The translations under genes were made by a program, and so were the position numbers. Positions 55,295 to 63,728 of a DNA stretch of 64,000 nucleotides are shown one piece after another. This DNA comes from Hyphomicrobiales bacterium (GTDB lineage Bacteria; Pseudomonadota; Alphaproteobacteria; Rhizobiales; Rhizobiaceae): assembly GCA_900468805.1 (NCBI GenBank), contig UEIF01000004.1, positions 250,951 to 314,950 on the forward strand, written 5' to 3'. The notes beneath the pieces were generated by a model, which was not told the DNA's origin, ran no database searches, and saw nothing but the letters and a program-made list of their open reading frames with translations. Position 1 is the stretch's first letter, and each line of letters opens with the position of its first letter.

Positions 55295-56575
55295 TTAAAA
55301 CTTGACCTTTATGCTGGTCGATAGCGCAGCAACCAGATCGTTGCCAAAGGAATAGGAGACATCATCTCCAAACGTGACGCCATTCTGTGTCACGACGCCA
55401 GACGAACCACTCGTCAGGACGCCAACAGCACCGGCGACGCGCCACTCGATATGTTCTGTCGGCGTGAAGGCAGCACCGGCGCCAAGCGTCCAGCTATCGG
55501 TCTGAGAGCCATAGCCCTGGCTGGTGCCGCGGTCCCATGTCAGGCTGACAGCGCCTGCCCATTGATCATTGAATTTGTGGCCGACACCACCGGTGATGGT
55601 CCAGCCATCACGATAGAGAAGGTCGAGCGAGGTCAGTTCCGTCCTCCCTCCGGAGGTGCAGGCTACCAGGCCCTTCGTCGATGTCGGGCAGAAAGGCACG
55701 GACTGAAGGACGCTCCAGTTCGTCCACTTGACTGAACCGAAAGCGAGCCAATCCGGAGCGATACCGCTCTGCAATTTCAGTTCCAACGAATCCGGCGCTT
55801 CGGCGGAACCGAAGACGGGCGTCACCCTTCCATAGGGAGCGGCATTCAGCGGCGCGAAGGGTGCAGTAACCTGCGTGAGATCCACCGTACCCGTCAGGTT
55901 GTCGTACTTTACGCGGCTGTTGTAGACGAGGCTCGCGCGCATCGCATATTCCGGGATCTCATAGGCAAGACCGGCGCGCCAGCCCCAGCCATTGTCTTCG
56001 AGATCGAGGCGACCGATGCCATTGCCCGTGCCGAGCAGAAGCGGAACCGTCGAAACCAGACGCTCCTTGAAGCCGTCGACTTCCTGATAGAAGGCACCGC
56101 CGATGACACGAAGCTGGCCGGGGCCTACATCGAAACGATAGGAGCATGTGCCACCATAGTTGCGGGTATTGATCTCCGTCTCGATATTGTTATTGGCGCC
56201 AGCCCAGTTCAGACCGGGATTGGAATGCCCGCCGAATGGCTCGGAATAGTCGACAAGGCAGTCGATCGCATCGCCGAAACCGGCCTTGAAGCCAATATAA
56301 GGAACGGTGTAGTTTGCGGTATCGTCGGCGGTGCTCGAACGGTTGTTCAGATTGCCACCCCCTGGAGATACCGAGGTATCCGTGTCGCGCGCGTTCTTCA
56401 GCTTGCGCTGGGGCGTGACATATATAATGCCTGATTGAAACGAGAAGGGCGAGGTATCGAACAACTGATCGATATTATAGCCGCCGCGCTCCAGACCACC
56501 CGCAAAGGACGGTGAAGCGAGCGCCGAAAGGATAATGAGCGATGTTACGCCCTTGGAAAACATACGCGCTGCCAT
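55295..56575 (-). CDS. OmpP1/FadL family outer membrane protein
   Basis: 426 residues. A signal peptide ends ASPSFA (about residue 25), and the mature start contains ERGGYNIDQLFDTSPFSFQS, typical of FadL/TodX. A beta-barrel with alternating patterns follows (GWGWRAGLAYEIPEYAMRAS), ending in the outer-membrane terminal signature SIKVKF with its last Phe. FadL-type proteins import hydrophobic compounds such as fatty acids. A strong GGGGGAG precedes ATG 56575. The substrate is unknown. Confidence 0.9.
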   Translation of the reverse strand: MAARMFSKGVTSLIILSALASPSFAGGLERGGYNIDQLFDTSPFSFQSGIIYVTPQRKLKNARDTDTSVSPGGGNLNNRSSTADDTANYTVPYIGFKAGFGDAIDCLVDYSEPFGGHSNPGLNWAGANNNIETEINTRNYGGTCSYRFDVGPGQLRVIGGAFYQEVDGFKERLVSTVPLLLGTGNGIGRLDLEDNGWGWRAGLAYEIPEYAMRASLVYNSRVKYDNLTGTVDLTQVTAPFAPLNAAPYGRVTPVFGSAEAPDSLELKLQSGIAPDWLAFGSVKWTNWSVLQSVPFCPTSTKGLVACTSGGRTELTSLDLLYRDGWTITGGVGHKFNDQWAGAVSLTWDRGTSQGYGSQTDSWTLGAGAAFTPTEHIEWRVAGAVGVLTSGSSGVVTQNGVTFGDDVSYSFGNDLVAALSTSIKVKF

Positions 56576-56907
56576 TGTGTCTCCCCCACTCAAGCAATTG
56601 ATGTAATCACACTGTGCTAGTGAACTTAACAAATCGCAACGAGGCGCTCCGCTGCGACGCGAAGTTGCGTTATGACTAATTTACGTAACTAATTGACGGG
56701 CACGTCAAAAAATTGGATAGATAAAATTCTATTCTTCTATCTGTCGATTTTTAGGGGCGTATTAGATTCTCATTCCACTACAGGTAGAAGCTGTATCAAA
56801 GTGACAACAGTAGCGATTTTCGCGTTCAGCATCCCCCAAACGGGTTATATCCACAGGCCGAAAGGCCAAAACGGCCCTAGCTCTTTCGAATCATCATATT
56901 TTTGAAC
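56576..56907. other. AT-rich intergenic region
   Basis: A 332-base gap, AT-rich at about 56690-56860, between the FadL-type gene and valS. GATAG and CTATC near 56716 and 56741 can pair. It presumably holds the promoter of the FadL-type gene; I see no open frame with a ribosome site. Confidence 0.4.
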
Positions 56908-56938
56908 GCAAAAGGCGCGCTCCGAGGAAACGCGCCTT
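56908..56938 (-). terminator. Terminator of valS
   Basis: On the minus strand AAGGCGCG and CGCGCCTT form an eight-base-pair stem, followed by TTTGCG. It lies 27 bases after the valS stop. Confidence 0.7.
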
Positions 56939-56965
56939 CAGGAATATTATACTCGTTATCCGCGA

Positions 56966-59809
56966 TTATCCTGCTTCGCTAACTCGCGCCAAAGCAGTCC
57001 TCAGGCTTTCAATCTGGCTCGTCAGCTCTGCATGACGCTCGCGCTCGGCCTCCACCACTTCCGGGTTGGCATTGGCGACGAACTTCTCATTCGACAGCTT
57101 GCCGTCGATGCGCGCGACTTCGCCCTCGGCCTTCGCAATCGCCTTTTCGAGGCGGCTCTTTTCCGCCGCCAGATCGATCAGATTGCCAAGCGGCAGACAG
57201 GCGGTCGCTTCTGCGACGATGATCTGAGCGGCACCCTTCGGCGCAGCTTCCGCCAGCGAAATGGCTTCGACACGTGCCAGGCGCTTGATGGCTGCGTCGT
57301 GACGGAACAGCCGTTCGCGCGTCAGGCTGTTGGCACCAACGACGACAAGCGGCGCGGTTGCCGCCGGCGGCACATTCATTTCCGAGCGGACAGAGCGGAT
57401 GCCCGAAACGAGGTCGATCAACCAGTTGATCTCATCGGCCGCGGCATTGTCGGCGTAAGACGGCGACGGCCAATCGGCATGGCAGAGCAATCCGTCACGT
57501 TCCTGGCCCTCACCAGCCGTATGCGCCCACAGCTCTTCGGTCATGAAGGGCATGAAGGGATGCAGCAGCTTGTAGATCTCTTCCAGAACATAGGCGCTGC
57601 AGGCCTGAGCTTCGGCCTTCGCACCCTGGTCCTCGCCGCTGAAGACCGGCTTCAGAAGTTCGAGATACCAGTCGCAGAACTGGTTCCAGACGAAACGATA
57701 AAGTGCCCCGGCAGCATCGTTGAAGCGATAGGCTTCAAGAGCTTCCGTAACGTCACGTTCCGCACGGGCAAGCTCCGTGAGGATCCAGCGGTTGATGGTG
57801 AGTTCGGCGGCTTCCGGTACGAAATGCGGATCGCTTTTGACGCCATTCATTTCGGCAAAGCGGGTGGCGTTCCAGAGCTTGGTGCCGAAATTGCGGTAGC
57901 CGGCGATACGGGCCGGGTCGAGCTTCACGTCGCGACCCTGCGCGGCCATGATCGTCAGGGTAAAGCGCAGCGCGTCTGCACCATATTCGTCGATCAGTTC
58001 GAGCGGGTCGATGACGTTGCCCTTGGACTTCGACATCTTCTGCCCGTTCTTGTCGCGCACCAGAGCGTGAATATAGACGGTATGGAACGGCTCGACCGGG
58101 TTATCGTCCTCGTCCTTCATGAAATGCAGGCCCATCTGCATCATGCGAACAACCCAGAACGGGATGATATCGAAACCGGTAACAAGAACGCTGGTCGGGT
58201 AATATCGCTCCAGTTCGGGTGTCTTGTCCGGCCAGCCAAGTGTCGAGAACGGCCAGAGTGCCGACGAGAACCAGGTGTCAAGCACGTCTTCGTCACGTAC
58301 CAGAATCTCGCCCGGCCTGAAGTTCTCAAGCAGGTCCTCGACATAGGCCTTCATCGGCCCTTCATGCGACAGGTAGTGCTGGATGGCGGCCTGCAGCGCC
58401 TCCTCTTCGGTCTTCTCGACGAAAACCTGACCATCAGGGCCATACCAGGCCGGAATCTGGTGACCCCACCAGAGCTGACGGGAGATGCACCACGGCTGGA
58501 TATTGTCCATCCATTGGAAATAGGTGTTTTCCCAGTTCTTCGGGACGAACTTTGTCCGGCCTTCGCGAACGGAGGCTATGGCAGGCTTGGCAAGGGTCTT
58601 GTTATCGACCCACCATTGCTCGGTGAGACGCGGCTCGATCGGCACACCACCACGGTCGCCATGCGGAACCATATGCTTATGCGGCTCGATCTTGTCGAGC
58701 AGGCCGGCTTCCTCGAAAATCTCGACGATGATCTTGCGTGCAACGAAACGATCCTGGCCTTCCAGCCGGTCCCATGCGCCATGCAAGGCGGCCGGGTGAT
58801 CGAGACCTTCCAGAAAGTCCTCGTTTTCTTTGATGGTCACCGAACCATCGACGTTGAGGACATTGATGGCGCGCAGGCCGGCACGTCGGCCGACTTCAAA
58901 ATCGTTGAAATCGTGCGCGGGCGTGATCTTGACCGCACCCGAGCCGGCTGCCGGATCGGCATAGTCATCAGCGACAATCGGAATCCTGCGGCCAACAATC
59001 GGCAGGATGACGTGTTTTCCGACGATGGACTTGTAGCGTTCGTCCTTGGGATTAACCGCAACGCCGGTATCGCCAAGCATCGTCTCCGGCCGCGTCGTCG
59101 CAACCACGAGGTAGTCGCGTGTTTCGAATTCGGTGGGCTTGCCCTCCTCATCAAAAGCGATGGGGTACTGATAGGTGACTCCGTCTTCCAGCGGATAGCG
59201 CAGATGCCAGAGATTGCCTTTAAGCTCGATCTGCTCGACTTCCATGTCGGAAATCGCCGTCAGCAATTTCGGATCCCAATTGACGAGGCGCTTATCCTTG
59301 TAAATCAGGCCTTCCTTATAGAGCGTGACGAAAACCTCGAGAACGGCCCTCGAGAGGCCCTCGTCCATGGTGAAGCGCTCACGCGACCAGTCGCAGGAGG
59401 CGCCGAGACGCTTCAACTGGTTGAAGATCAGGCCGCCCGATTCGCCCTTCCACTCCCAGACCTTTTCGATGAAGGCATCGCGGCCCATGTCGCGGCGGCC
59501 AGGAAGCTGCTGCTCCATCAGCTTGCGCTCGACGACCATCTGCGTGGCGATGCCGGCATGGTCCATGCCCGGCTGCCAGAGGACATCCTTGCCGCGCATG
59601 CGCTCGAACCGCACCATGACGTCCTGCAGCGTATTGTTCAGCGCATGACCCATGTGCAGCGAGCCGGTGACATTCGGCGGCGGGATGACGATGGTGAAGC
59701 TCTCCGCACCCGGCTTCGCATTGGCGCCGGCACGGAAGGCATCCGCCTCATCCCATTTCGCAGCGATTTTCGGTTCGACGGCGGCGGAATCGTAGGTCTT
59801 TTCGAGCAT
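56966..59809 (-). CDS. valS: Valine-tRNA ligase
   Basis: 947 residues of class I synthetase. The HIGH equivalent is PPPNVTGSLHMGHAL, and the KMSKS motif is GQKMSKSKGNVIDP. The editing domain lies at about 200-340 (TTRPETMLGDTGVAV), with the anticodon-binding domain behind the core and a C-terminal coiled coil (LEKAIAKAEGEVARIDGKL). It charges tRNA-Val and clears Thr mischarges. A terminator separates it from the PopZ-like gene upstream. Confidence 0.97.
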   Translation of the reverse strand: MLEKTYDSAAVEPKIAAKWDEADAFRAGANAKPGAESFTIVIPPPNVTGSLHMGHALNNTLQDVMVRFERMRGKDVLWQPGMDHAGIATQMVVERKLMEQQLPGRRDMGRDAFIEKVWEWKGESGGLIFNQLKRLGASCDWSRERFTMDEGLSRAVLEVFVTLYKEGLIYKDKRLVNWDPKLLTAISDMEVEQIELKGNLWHLRYPLEDGVTYQYPIAFDEEGKPTEFETRDYLVVATTRPETMLGDTGVAVNPKDERYKSIVGKHVILPIVGRRIPIVADDYADPAAGSGAVKITPAHDFNDFEVGRRAGLRAINVLNVDGSVTIKENEDFLEGLDHPAALHGAWDRLEGQDRFVARKIIVEIFEEAGLLDKIEPHKHMVPHGDRGGVPIEPRLTEQWWVDNKTLAKPAIASVREGRTKFVPKNWENTYFQWMDNIQPWCISRQLWWGHQIPAWYGPDGQVFVEKTEEEALQAAIQHYLSHEGPMKAYVEDLLENFRPGEILVRDEDVLDTWFSSALWPFSTLGWPDKTPELERYYPTSVLVTGFDIIPFWVVRMMQMGLHFMKDEDDNPVEPFHTVYIHALVRDKNGQKMSKSKGNVIDPLELIDEYGADALRFTLTIMAAQGRDVKLDPARIAGYRNFGTKLWNATRFAEMNGVKSDPHFVPEAAELTINRWILTELARAERDVTEALEAYRFNDAAGALYRFVWNQFCDWYLELLKPVFSGEDQGAKAEAQACSAYVLEEIYKLLHPFMPFMTEELWAHTAGEGQERDGLLCHADWPSPSYADNAAADEINWLIDLVSGIRSVRSEMNVPPAATAPLVVVGANSLTRERLFRHDAAIKRLARVEAISLAEAAPKGAAQIIVAEATACLPLGNLIDLAAEKSRLEKAIAKAEGEVARIDGKLSNEKFVANANPEVVEAERERHAELTSQIESLRTALARVSEAG

Positions 59810-59874
59810 TTTCTGACCAATTCGAAGTTCGAGGATGGGCGTTTTGTAAATAGGATGGCTACGGCCAAGTCAAT

Positions 59875-59902
59875 AAAAAAGCCGCCCCGGAGACCGGAGC
59901 GG
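59875..59902 (-). terminator. Terminator of the PopZ-like gene
   Basis: On the minus strand GCCGCTCCGG and CCGGGGCGGC (one T-G pair) are followed by TTTTTT. It lies 27 bases after the PopZ-like gene, so valS needs its own promoter in the remaining 65 bases. Confidence 0.75.
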
Positions 59903-59928
59903 CTCTTGTCCAGAAAAAGCGGTTCCGA

Positions 59929-60816
59929 TCAGCGGCGCGGGCCGCGCGCCACGCGTTCGATCTCTTCGCGCACGAGCCGTTCGACGAGCGTCGGCAGATT
60001 ATCATCAAGCCATTCGCGCAGCATCGGACGCAGCATGTCCTCGGCAATCTCATCTAGCGAGCGGCGCTCAGCGGCGCCATCGATCGCGGCGGCAAGCTCA
60101 TCGAAGGAGCGAGCAACCTGCAGGCCGGTGTTCTGGGACAGAAGCGCCGGCTGAGCTTCTTCTGCTACGCGTACAGCCGCAAGTTCGGCAGGCTGGAAAA
60201 CCGGGGGCTCGACACGCTGTTCGACAGCAGAAAGCACGGGCGCCTCGTCGACGATTGCAGGCTGCAGGATCTCGGGCACGCGTGGCTCGGGAAAGACCGG
60301 CGCAGGCTCTGGTGCATATTGGGCGACGGGCGCAATCGGGGCAACGAAGGAAGCCGGCTCGACCGGGCGCGGAGCAGCAGCCACGCGGGCGGCTTCATAG
60401 GCCGGCTGTGGCTCGAATTGCGGCTGCGATTCATGGAACGCCTGGGGCATATCACGGAGAGCCTGACCGGCCTGAACAGCGCTGCGCTCGGAAGCGGCAC
60501 GGACACGCGCTGCAACGTCGGCAAGCGACATGGCGCGGGCCGGCATTTCCGGCTCGGGCGCCGTGCCGGCGGAATTTGCAGCGACGAAACGCGGATCGGG
60601 ACGCAACGCAAGCGGCTCCGGAAACTCAACACCGGCGTAGGTGTCGTCAACCGTCAGATGGATTTCAGAGTCGTTTTCTTCTTCCGCACCGTAAACGGGA
60701 GGAAGCGAGGCGGATATCGCCTTTCCGGCGCCTGGCTCATTGCTTTCGATGATCTGGCGAATGGAGGCCAGGATCTCTTCCATGGACGGTTCACGCACTA
60801 CACCTGGCTGAGCCAT
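59929..60816 (-). CDS. PopZ family (DUF2497) cell-pole organising protein
   Basis: 295 residues. The N-terminal conserved helix SMEEILASIRQIIESNE, a long Pro/Ala/Val-rich acidic linker (about 50-225) and the C-terminal DUF2497 helices RRSLDEIAEDMLRPMLREWL, DDNLPTLVERLVREEIERVA give the PopZ architecture. PopZ self-assembles at the cell pole and anchors the ParB/origin complex and other client proteins; in Rhizobiales it marks the growing pole. Next to valS, as in related genomes. Confidence 0.9.
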   Translation of the reverse strand: MAQPGVVREPSMEEILASIRQIIESNEPGAGKAISASLPPVYGAEEENDSEIHLTVDDTYAGVEFPEPLALRPDPRFVAANSAGTAPEPEMPARAMSLADVAARVRAASERSAVQAGQALRDMPQAFHESQPQFEPQPAYEAARVAAAPRPVEPASFVAPIAPVAQYAPEPAPVFPEPRVPEILQPAIVDEAPVLSAVEQRVEPPVFQPAELAAVRVAEEAQPALLSQNTGLQVARSFDELAAAIDGAAERRSLDEIAEDMLRPMLREWLDDNLPTLVERLVREEIERVARGPRR

Positions 60817-61002
60817 ATCTATCCCCGTTATCCCTTAAACAACGACCGGACGGCGTGGAGCATGCATCCGAATCACCTTGACCTTAGAATACCCCAAAGG
60901 GGAAAAAAATCAGCGCGAATCAAACAAATGCAGCCATGCACAGTTTTGTTACCCAAGTGTAAGCGAAGTCTATGAAGGCTTTTTGGGGCGGCAGAAACGA
61001 AA

Positions 61003-61023
61003 GCGGGCGCCCATGGCGCCCGC
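61003..61023 (-). terminator. Terminator after the PIMT-like gene
   Basis: GCGGGCGCC and GGCGCCCGC form a nine-base-pair stem, followed on the minus strand by TTTCGTTTC. It lies 25 bases past the stop of the PIMT-like gene. Confidence 0.7.
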
Positions 61024-61048
61024 ACAAGAAATCGGCGACAGGAACGCC

Positions 61049-61714
61049 TTAAAATACGAACTCGCGAGCCTTGGCGAAACCGGGCAGCGGCTTGACCGAA
61101 GCATTGAAGAAAACGTTTTCGGAAACAGCGCCGCGCTCGCTGACGAAGACCTTGGCGCGGGCGGCATTGCCATAACCCTGCACGACAACGAGACGGCCGC
61201 CATCCTGGAGTTGGCCGAGAAGTGCGGCAGGAACCTCTTCCACCGAACCGTTGACAAAGATCAGATCATAAGGAGCACCGGCGCTATTGCCCTTCTCAAG
61301 CGGGCCAGTCGCTATCTGCACATTTGCATAACCGGCGAGATTTGCCTTGGCTTCAGAAGCCAGGGTCTCATCCGATTCGAGTGCCACGACTGAGCCTGCG
61401 ATCAGGGACAGCAGCGCGGAGGCGTAACCCGTGCCGGCGCCGACTTCGAGAACGGTATCATCCTTGGTGACGGCTGCGAGCTGCAGCAGCTTGGCAAGCG
61501 GCGACGCCTCCATGAGGAAGCGGCCCGGATTGCCGGCAGCCGCCGGAGCAATTTCGATATCATTATCGATATAGGCCAGCACCTTCGCCTTTTCCGGCAC
61601 GAACGCTTCGCGCGGGACGGTGAGGAAGGCCGTCAGCACCGAATGCGAGGTAACGTCCGTCGTGCGGACCTGGTTGTCGACCATCTTTACGCGTGCTGCT
61701 TCGAAATCCATCAT
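61049..61714 (-). CDS. PIMT-like SAM-dependent methyltransferase
   Basis: 221 residues of the protein-isoaspartate methyltransferase family but distant from pcm at 38500. Seen are VDNQVRTTDVTSHSVLTAFL, a REAFVPEKA block and the SAM loop TVLEVGAGTGYASALLS. In related genomes this gene precedes tolC as I recall. It may have a substrate other than isoaspartyl protein. A terminator follows, then the PopZ-like gene. Confidence 0.85.
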   Translation of the reverse strand: MMDFEAARVKMVDNQVRTTDVTSHSVLTAFLTVPREAFVPEKAKVLAYIDNDIEIAPAAAGNPGRFLMEASPLAKLLQLAAVTKDDTVLEVGAGTGYASALLSLIAGSVVALESDETLASEAKANLAGYANVQIATGPLEKGNSAGAPYDLIFVNGSVEEVPAALLGQLQDGGRLVVVQGYGNAARAKVFVSERGAVSENVFFNASVKPLPGFAKAREFVF

Positions 61715-61924
61715 ATCCTCTCGCCGATGAAAGCGGTTCTGTCTTCCGTCTCTTAGTCTCCGCCACGAATGCTTTCAAGGCTTGCCGGCCGCCTGCTTGA
61801 AGAATCCCGCAGGTCCTTCCCCGCATGCAACAGGTAAAAAATGGAAGCTGCAACTTCTGCGTGGAACAAACAGTGATTCCGTGATACTAATATGACCGGA
61901 GGAAATGAGGAGGAGGAGCAGGCC

Positions 61925-62026
61925 ATGTCTGCCGTTCTGGAATATTTCACGCTGTTCGACTTTTTCATCGTCGCGGCGCTTGTTGGCATATTCTGCTGCG
62001 GGCTGCTGGACGGTAGAGCGACCTGA
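61925..62026 (+). CDS. Membrane mini-protein
   Basis: 33 residues: SAVLEYFTLFDFFIVAALVG then IFCCGLLDGRAT. Nearly the whole chain can span the membrane once; two adjacent Cys lie near its end. A strong AGGAGGAGGAG stands before the ATG, unusually rich for a chance frame. Function unknown; no neighbour on the same strand within 160 bases. Confidence 0.6.
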   Translation: MSAVLEYFTLFDFFIVAALVGIFCCGLLDGRAT

Positions 62027-62188
62027 ACAGATCGCGCTCCCTGTATAAAAATTTCCTGGCCGTCTGCCCGGCGCGCCGGAAAATAGGTTTTGGTGTCCAA
62101 TCGGATCAAGCCGGCACAGTCGATTGCGTTATTAACTCTATATCAACCATATTGTTGCGGCAGCCGCGGCTTCCGCTAGGTTGGCGGC

Positions 62189-62479
62189 ATGCAAACCTTC
62201 GCCATTCAATCGCCAGAGATCGAAACGCTTCACTACAATCCGGAAGCGAGGCTGCTGCTTGTGAAATTCAAAAGCGGCGCCATCTGCAATTTCACGCGGA
62301 TCTCAGCGCAGGCGCTGCAGCGACTGCTCGGCCCTGATGTGCGGATAGAGAACGAGACGGCTGGTGACGATGCCGGCTATCTTGCGGGCCTGCGCAGCGG
62401 CGGATTGCGGGCGCTTTACTCTCTGACCGGCATCAAGCCAGCCCAATTCGATTTCAGCCAGGTTCCCGTAGTCTGGTGA
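62189..62479 (+). CDS. KTSC-like small protein
   Basis: 96 residues. The segment IETLHYNPEARLLLVKFKSG, then AICNFTRISAQALQRLLG, resembles the KTSC domain (a beta-sheet with YDxxxxxLxVxFxxG), although the eponymous KTSC is not present. The C-terminal half is specific (SGGLRALYSLTGIKPAQFDF). It may bind RNA or protein, as proposed for KTSC domains; this is a weak assignment. Confidence 0.65.
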   Translation: MQTFAIQSPEIETLHYNPEARLLLVKFKSGAICNFTRISAQALQRLLGPDVRIENETAGDDAGYLAGLRSGGLRALYSLTGIKPAQFDFSQVPVVW

Positions 62480-62545
62480 GACTGCCGAATCGATACCGCG
62501 CCTCATTTATGAAGCGGATCGGATTTCTATGTCGGTGAAAATATT

Positions 62546-62619
62546 TGGAGGCCTCGCCCGGAATTGAACCGGGGTACAAGGATTTGCAGTCCTCTGCGTC
62601 ACCACTCCGCCACGAGGCC
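62546..62619 (-). tRNA. tRNA-Cys (anticodon GCA)
   Basis: 74 bases on the minus strand. Acceptor stem GGCCTCG/CGAGGCC, anticodon loop CTGCAAA with GCA, T loop GTTCAATTC, discriminator T and encoded CCA at 62546-62548. All arms pair. Confidence 0.95.
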
Positions 62620-62662
62620 TCACCTCTGACCGATATCCAGTAAATATCGTGTGGTGGCGCGG

Positions 62663-62690
62663 ATTTAGAATCATCCTAACGGAAGCGCAA
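62663..62690 (-). promoter_or_regulatory. Probable promoter of tRNA-Cys
   Basis: On the minus strand TTGCGC (62685-62690) and CTAAAT (62663-62668) are 16 bases apart, with the tRNA 43 bases further on. The boxes resemble rhizobial housekeeping promoters (CTTGAC/CTATAT). Confidence 0.4.
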
Positions 62691-62774
62691 GAGGCTTCAT
62701 TCTGAATTCGGTCCTTTTTTCATTCTGAATAAGTGTTTTCAAAACGTTCTTCCACTAGGCCCGAAGCTAGTAGG

Positions 62775-63614
62775 TTATGGGACGACGAGATATTGCGGCG
62801 GCGGATCGATCGTTGTTCCGGGGCCGTAATTGACCAGATAGGGGTTGATCCAGATTTTCTTGCGATCGACTCGACCAGGACCGAAGGCTTGGTTCTTGTA
62901 ATGGCCGGAGCGCACATGCGGCTTAACGTGGCCCCGGCCCTCTTCATAGGCGTATTCTTTGCCATCCCGATCGGTGACGTAGCCGATATGCACGGTGACG
63001 TAATCCTTGGTAATCGGCGGCTTGCCCCTCTTGATCCGTGCCGCATCGAGCTTCGGGCTGCTCGCAGCGGGCGGTCGGGTGATGATGCCGCGCACATGTA
63101 GCGTCATGGCGAGACAGAGAGCTATTCCTGCCGCTGGCCGGTATGAGTCGATGATCGCGGTTGATGGGCGAGGGCTCTGAACGAAGGCTTCTCCGTTTGG
63201 CTTAAACATTGCTGGAAATGGACGATCCAAGACAAAATCGCGGCTGGCTCGGGGAACATGAACGGCCCAGAATATGTTATAGTTGTTCGCAGCAACCTCC
63301 TTAATCAACCAGAAACTACGCTCAGACCCCTCCTCCGATTCGACCAGCATCGGGTTGTGAGGAAGCTCGGTGCGACCTGCGCCGATCGCGGCGGCCATCG
63401 CATGGGTATAGTCGTTGGAATGCTCAGAGATCCAGTCGATCACATCACGCGAAAAAACGAACTTTGGCGCGGTCCGCATCCGCTCGAAGACCTCAGGCGC
63501 TCCAGGAAAATTGGGGTGCGGTTGAAAGCGCAGGTCGTGAAAACGGCTAACCGGCAATTTCCCCTCCGTCGAACATAAGAACTGCACCGATAACATGTCG
63601 AAGCCTGCCTTCAC
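62775..63614 (-). CDS. Hypothetical accessory protein
   Basis: 279 residues, no signal peptide. The C-terminal third contains GHVKPHVRSGHYKNQAFGPG and KIWINPYLVNYGPG, wording I have seen in hypothetical proteins on plasmids and mobile regions, whose function I do not know. The middle contains EVAANNYNIFWAVHVPRASR. It is probably not a core gene. The start (63614) has no clear ribosome site; an internal ATG six codons on is possible. Confidence 0.7.
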   Translation of the reverse strand: MKAGFDMLSVQFLCSTEGKLPVSRFHDLRFQPHPNFPGAPEVFERMRTAPKFVFSRDVIDWISEHSNDYTHAMAAAIGAGRTELPHNPMLVESEEGSERSFWLIKEVAANNYNIFWAVHVPRASRDFVLDRPFPAMFKPNGEAFVQSPRPSTAIIDSYRPAAGIALCLAMTLHVRGIITRPPAASSPKLDAARIKRGKPPITKDYVTVHIGYVTDRDGKEYAYEEGRGHVKPHVRSGHYKNQAFGPGRVDRKKIWINPYLVNYGPGTTIDPPPQYLVVP

Positions 63615-63728
63615 CAGTCCATGCTATATATTCGACTTAGGGAGGAGGCTGATTACGGCTTGCCATTTGTCGATTCGTAGCCGACGTATTCTGAGTCCCG
63701 ACCGAGTGCCCGACTTGGAGAAAATGTA

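Noticed and set aside
57032..60154. 1040-codon open frame opposite valS
   Set aside because: It is a shadow of valS: no ribosome site, no domain, and low-complexity Arg/Asp composition typical of antisense frames in high-GC DNA.
62546..62619. tRNA-Cys as island attachment site
   Set aside because: The 3' end of the tRNA points left, away from the accessory genes, and I see no direct repeat of it inside the window.
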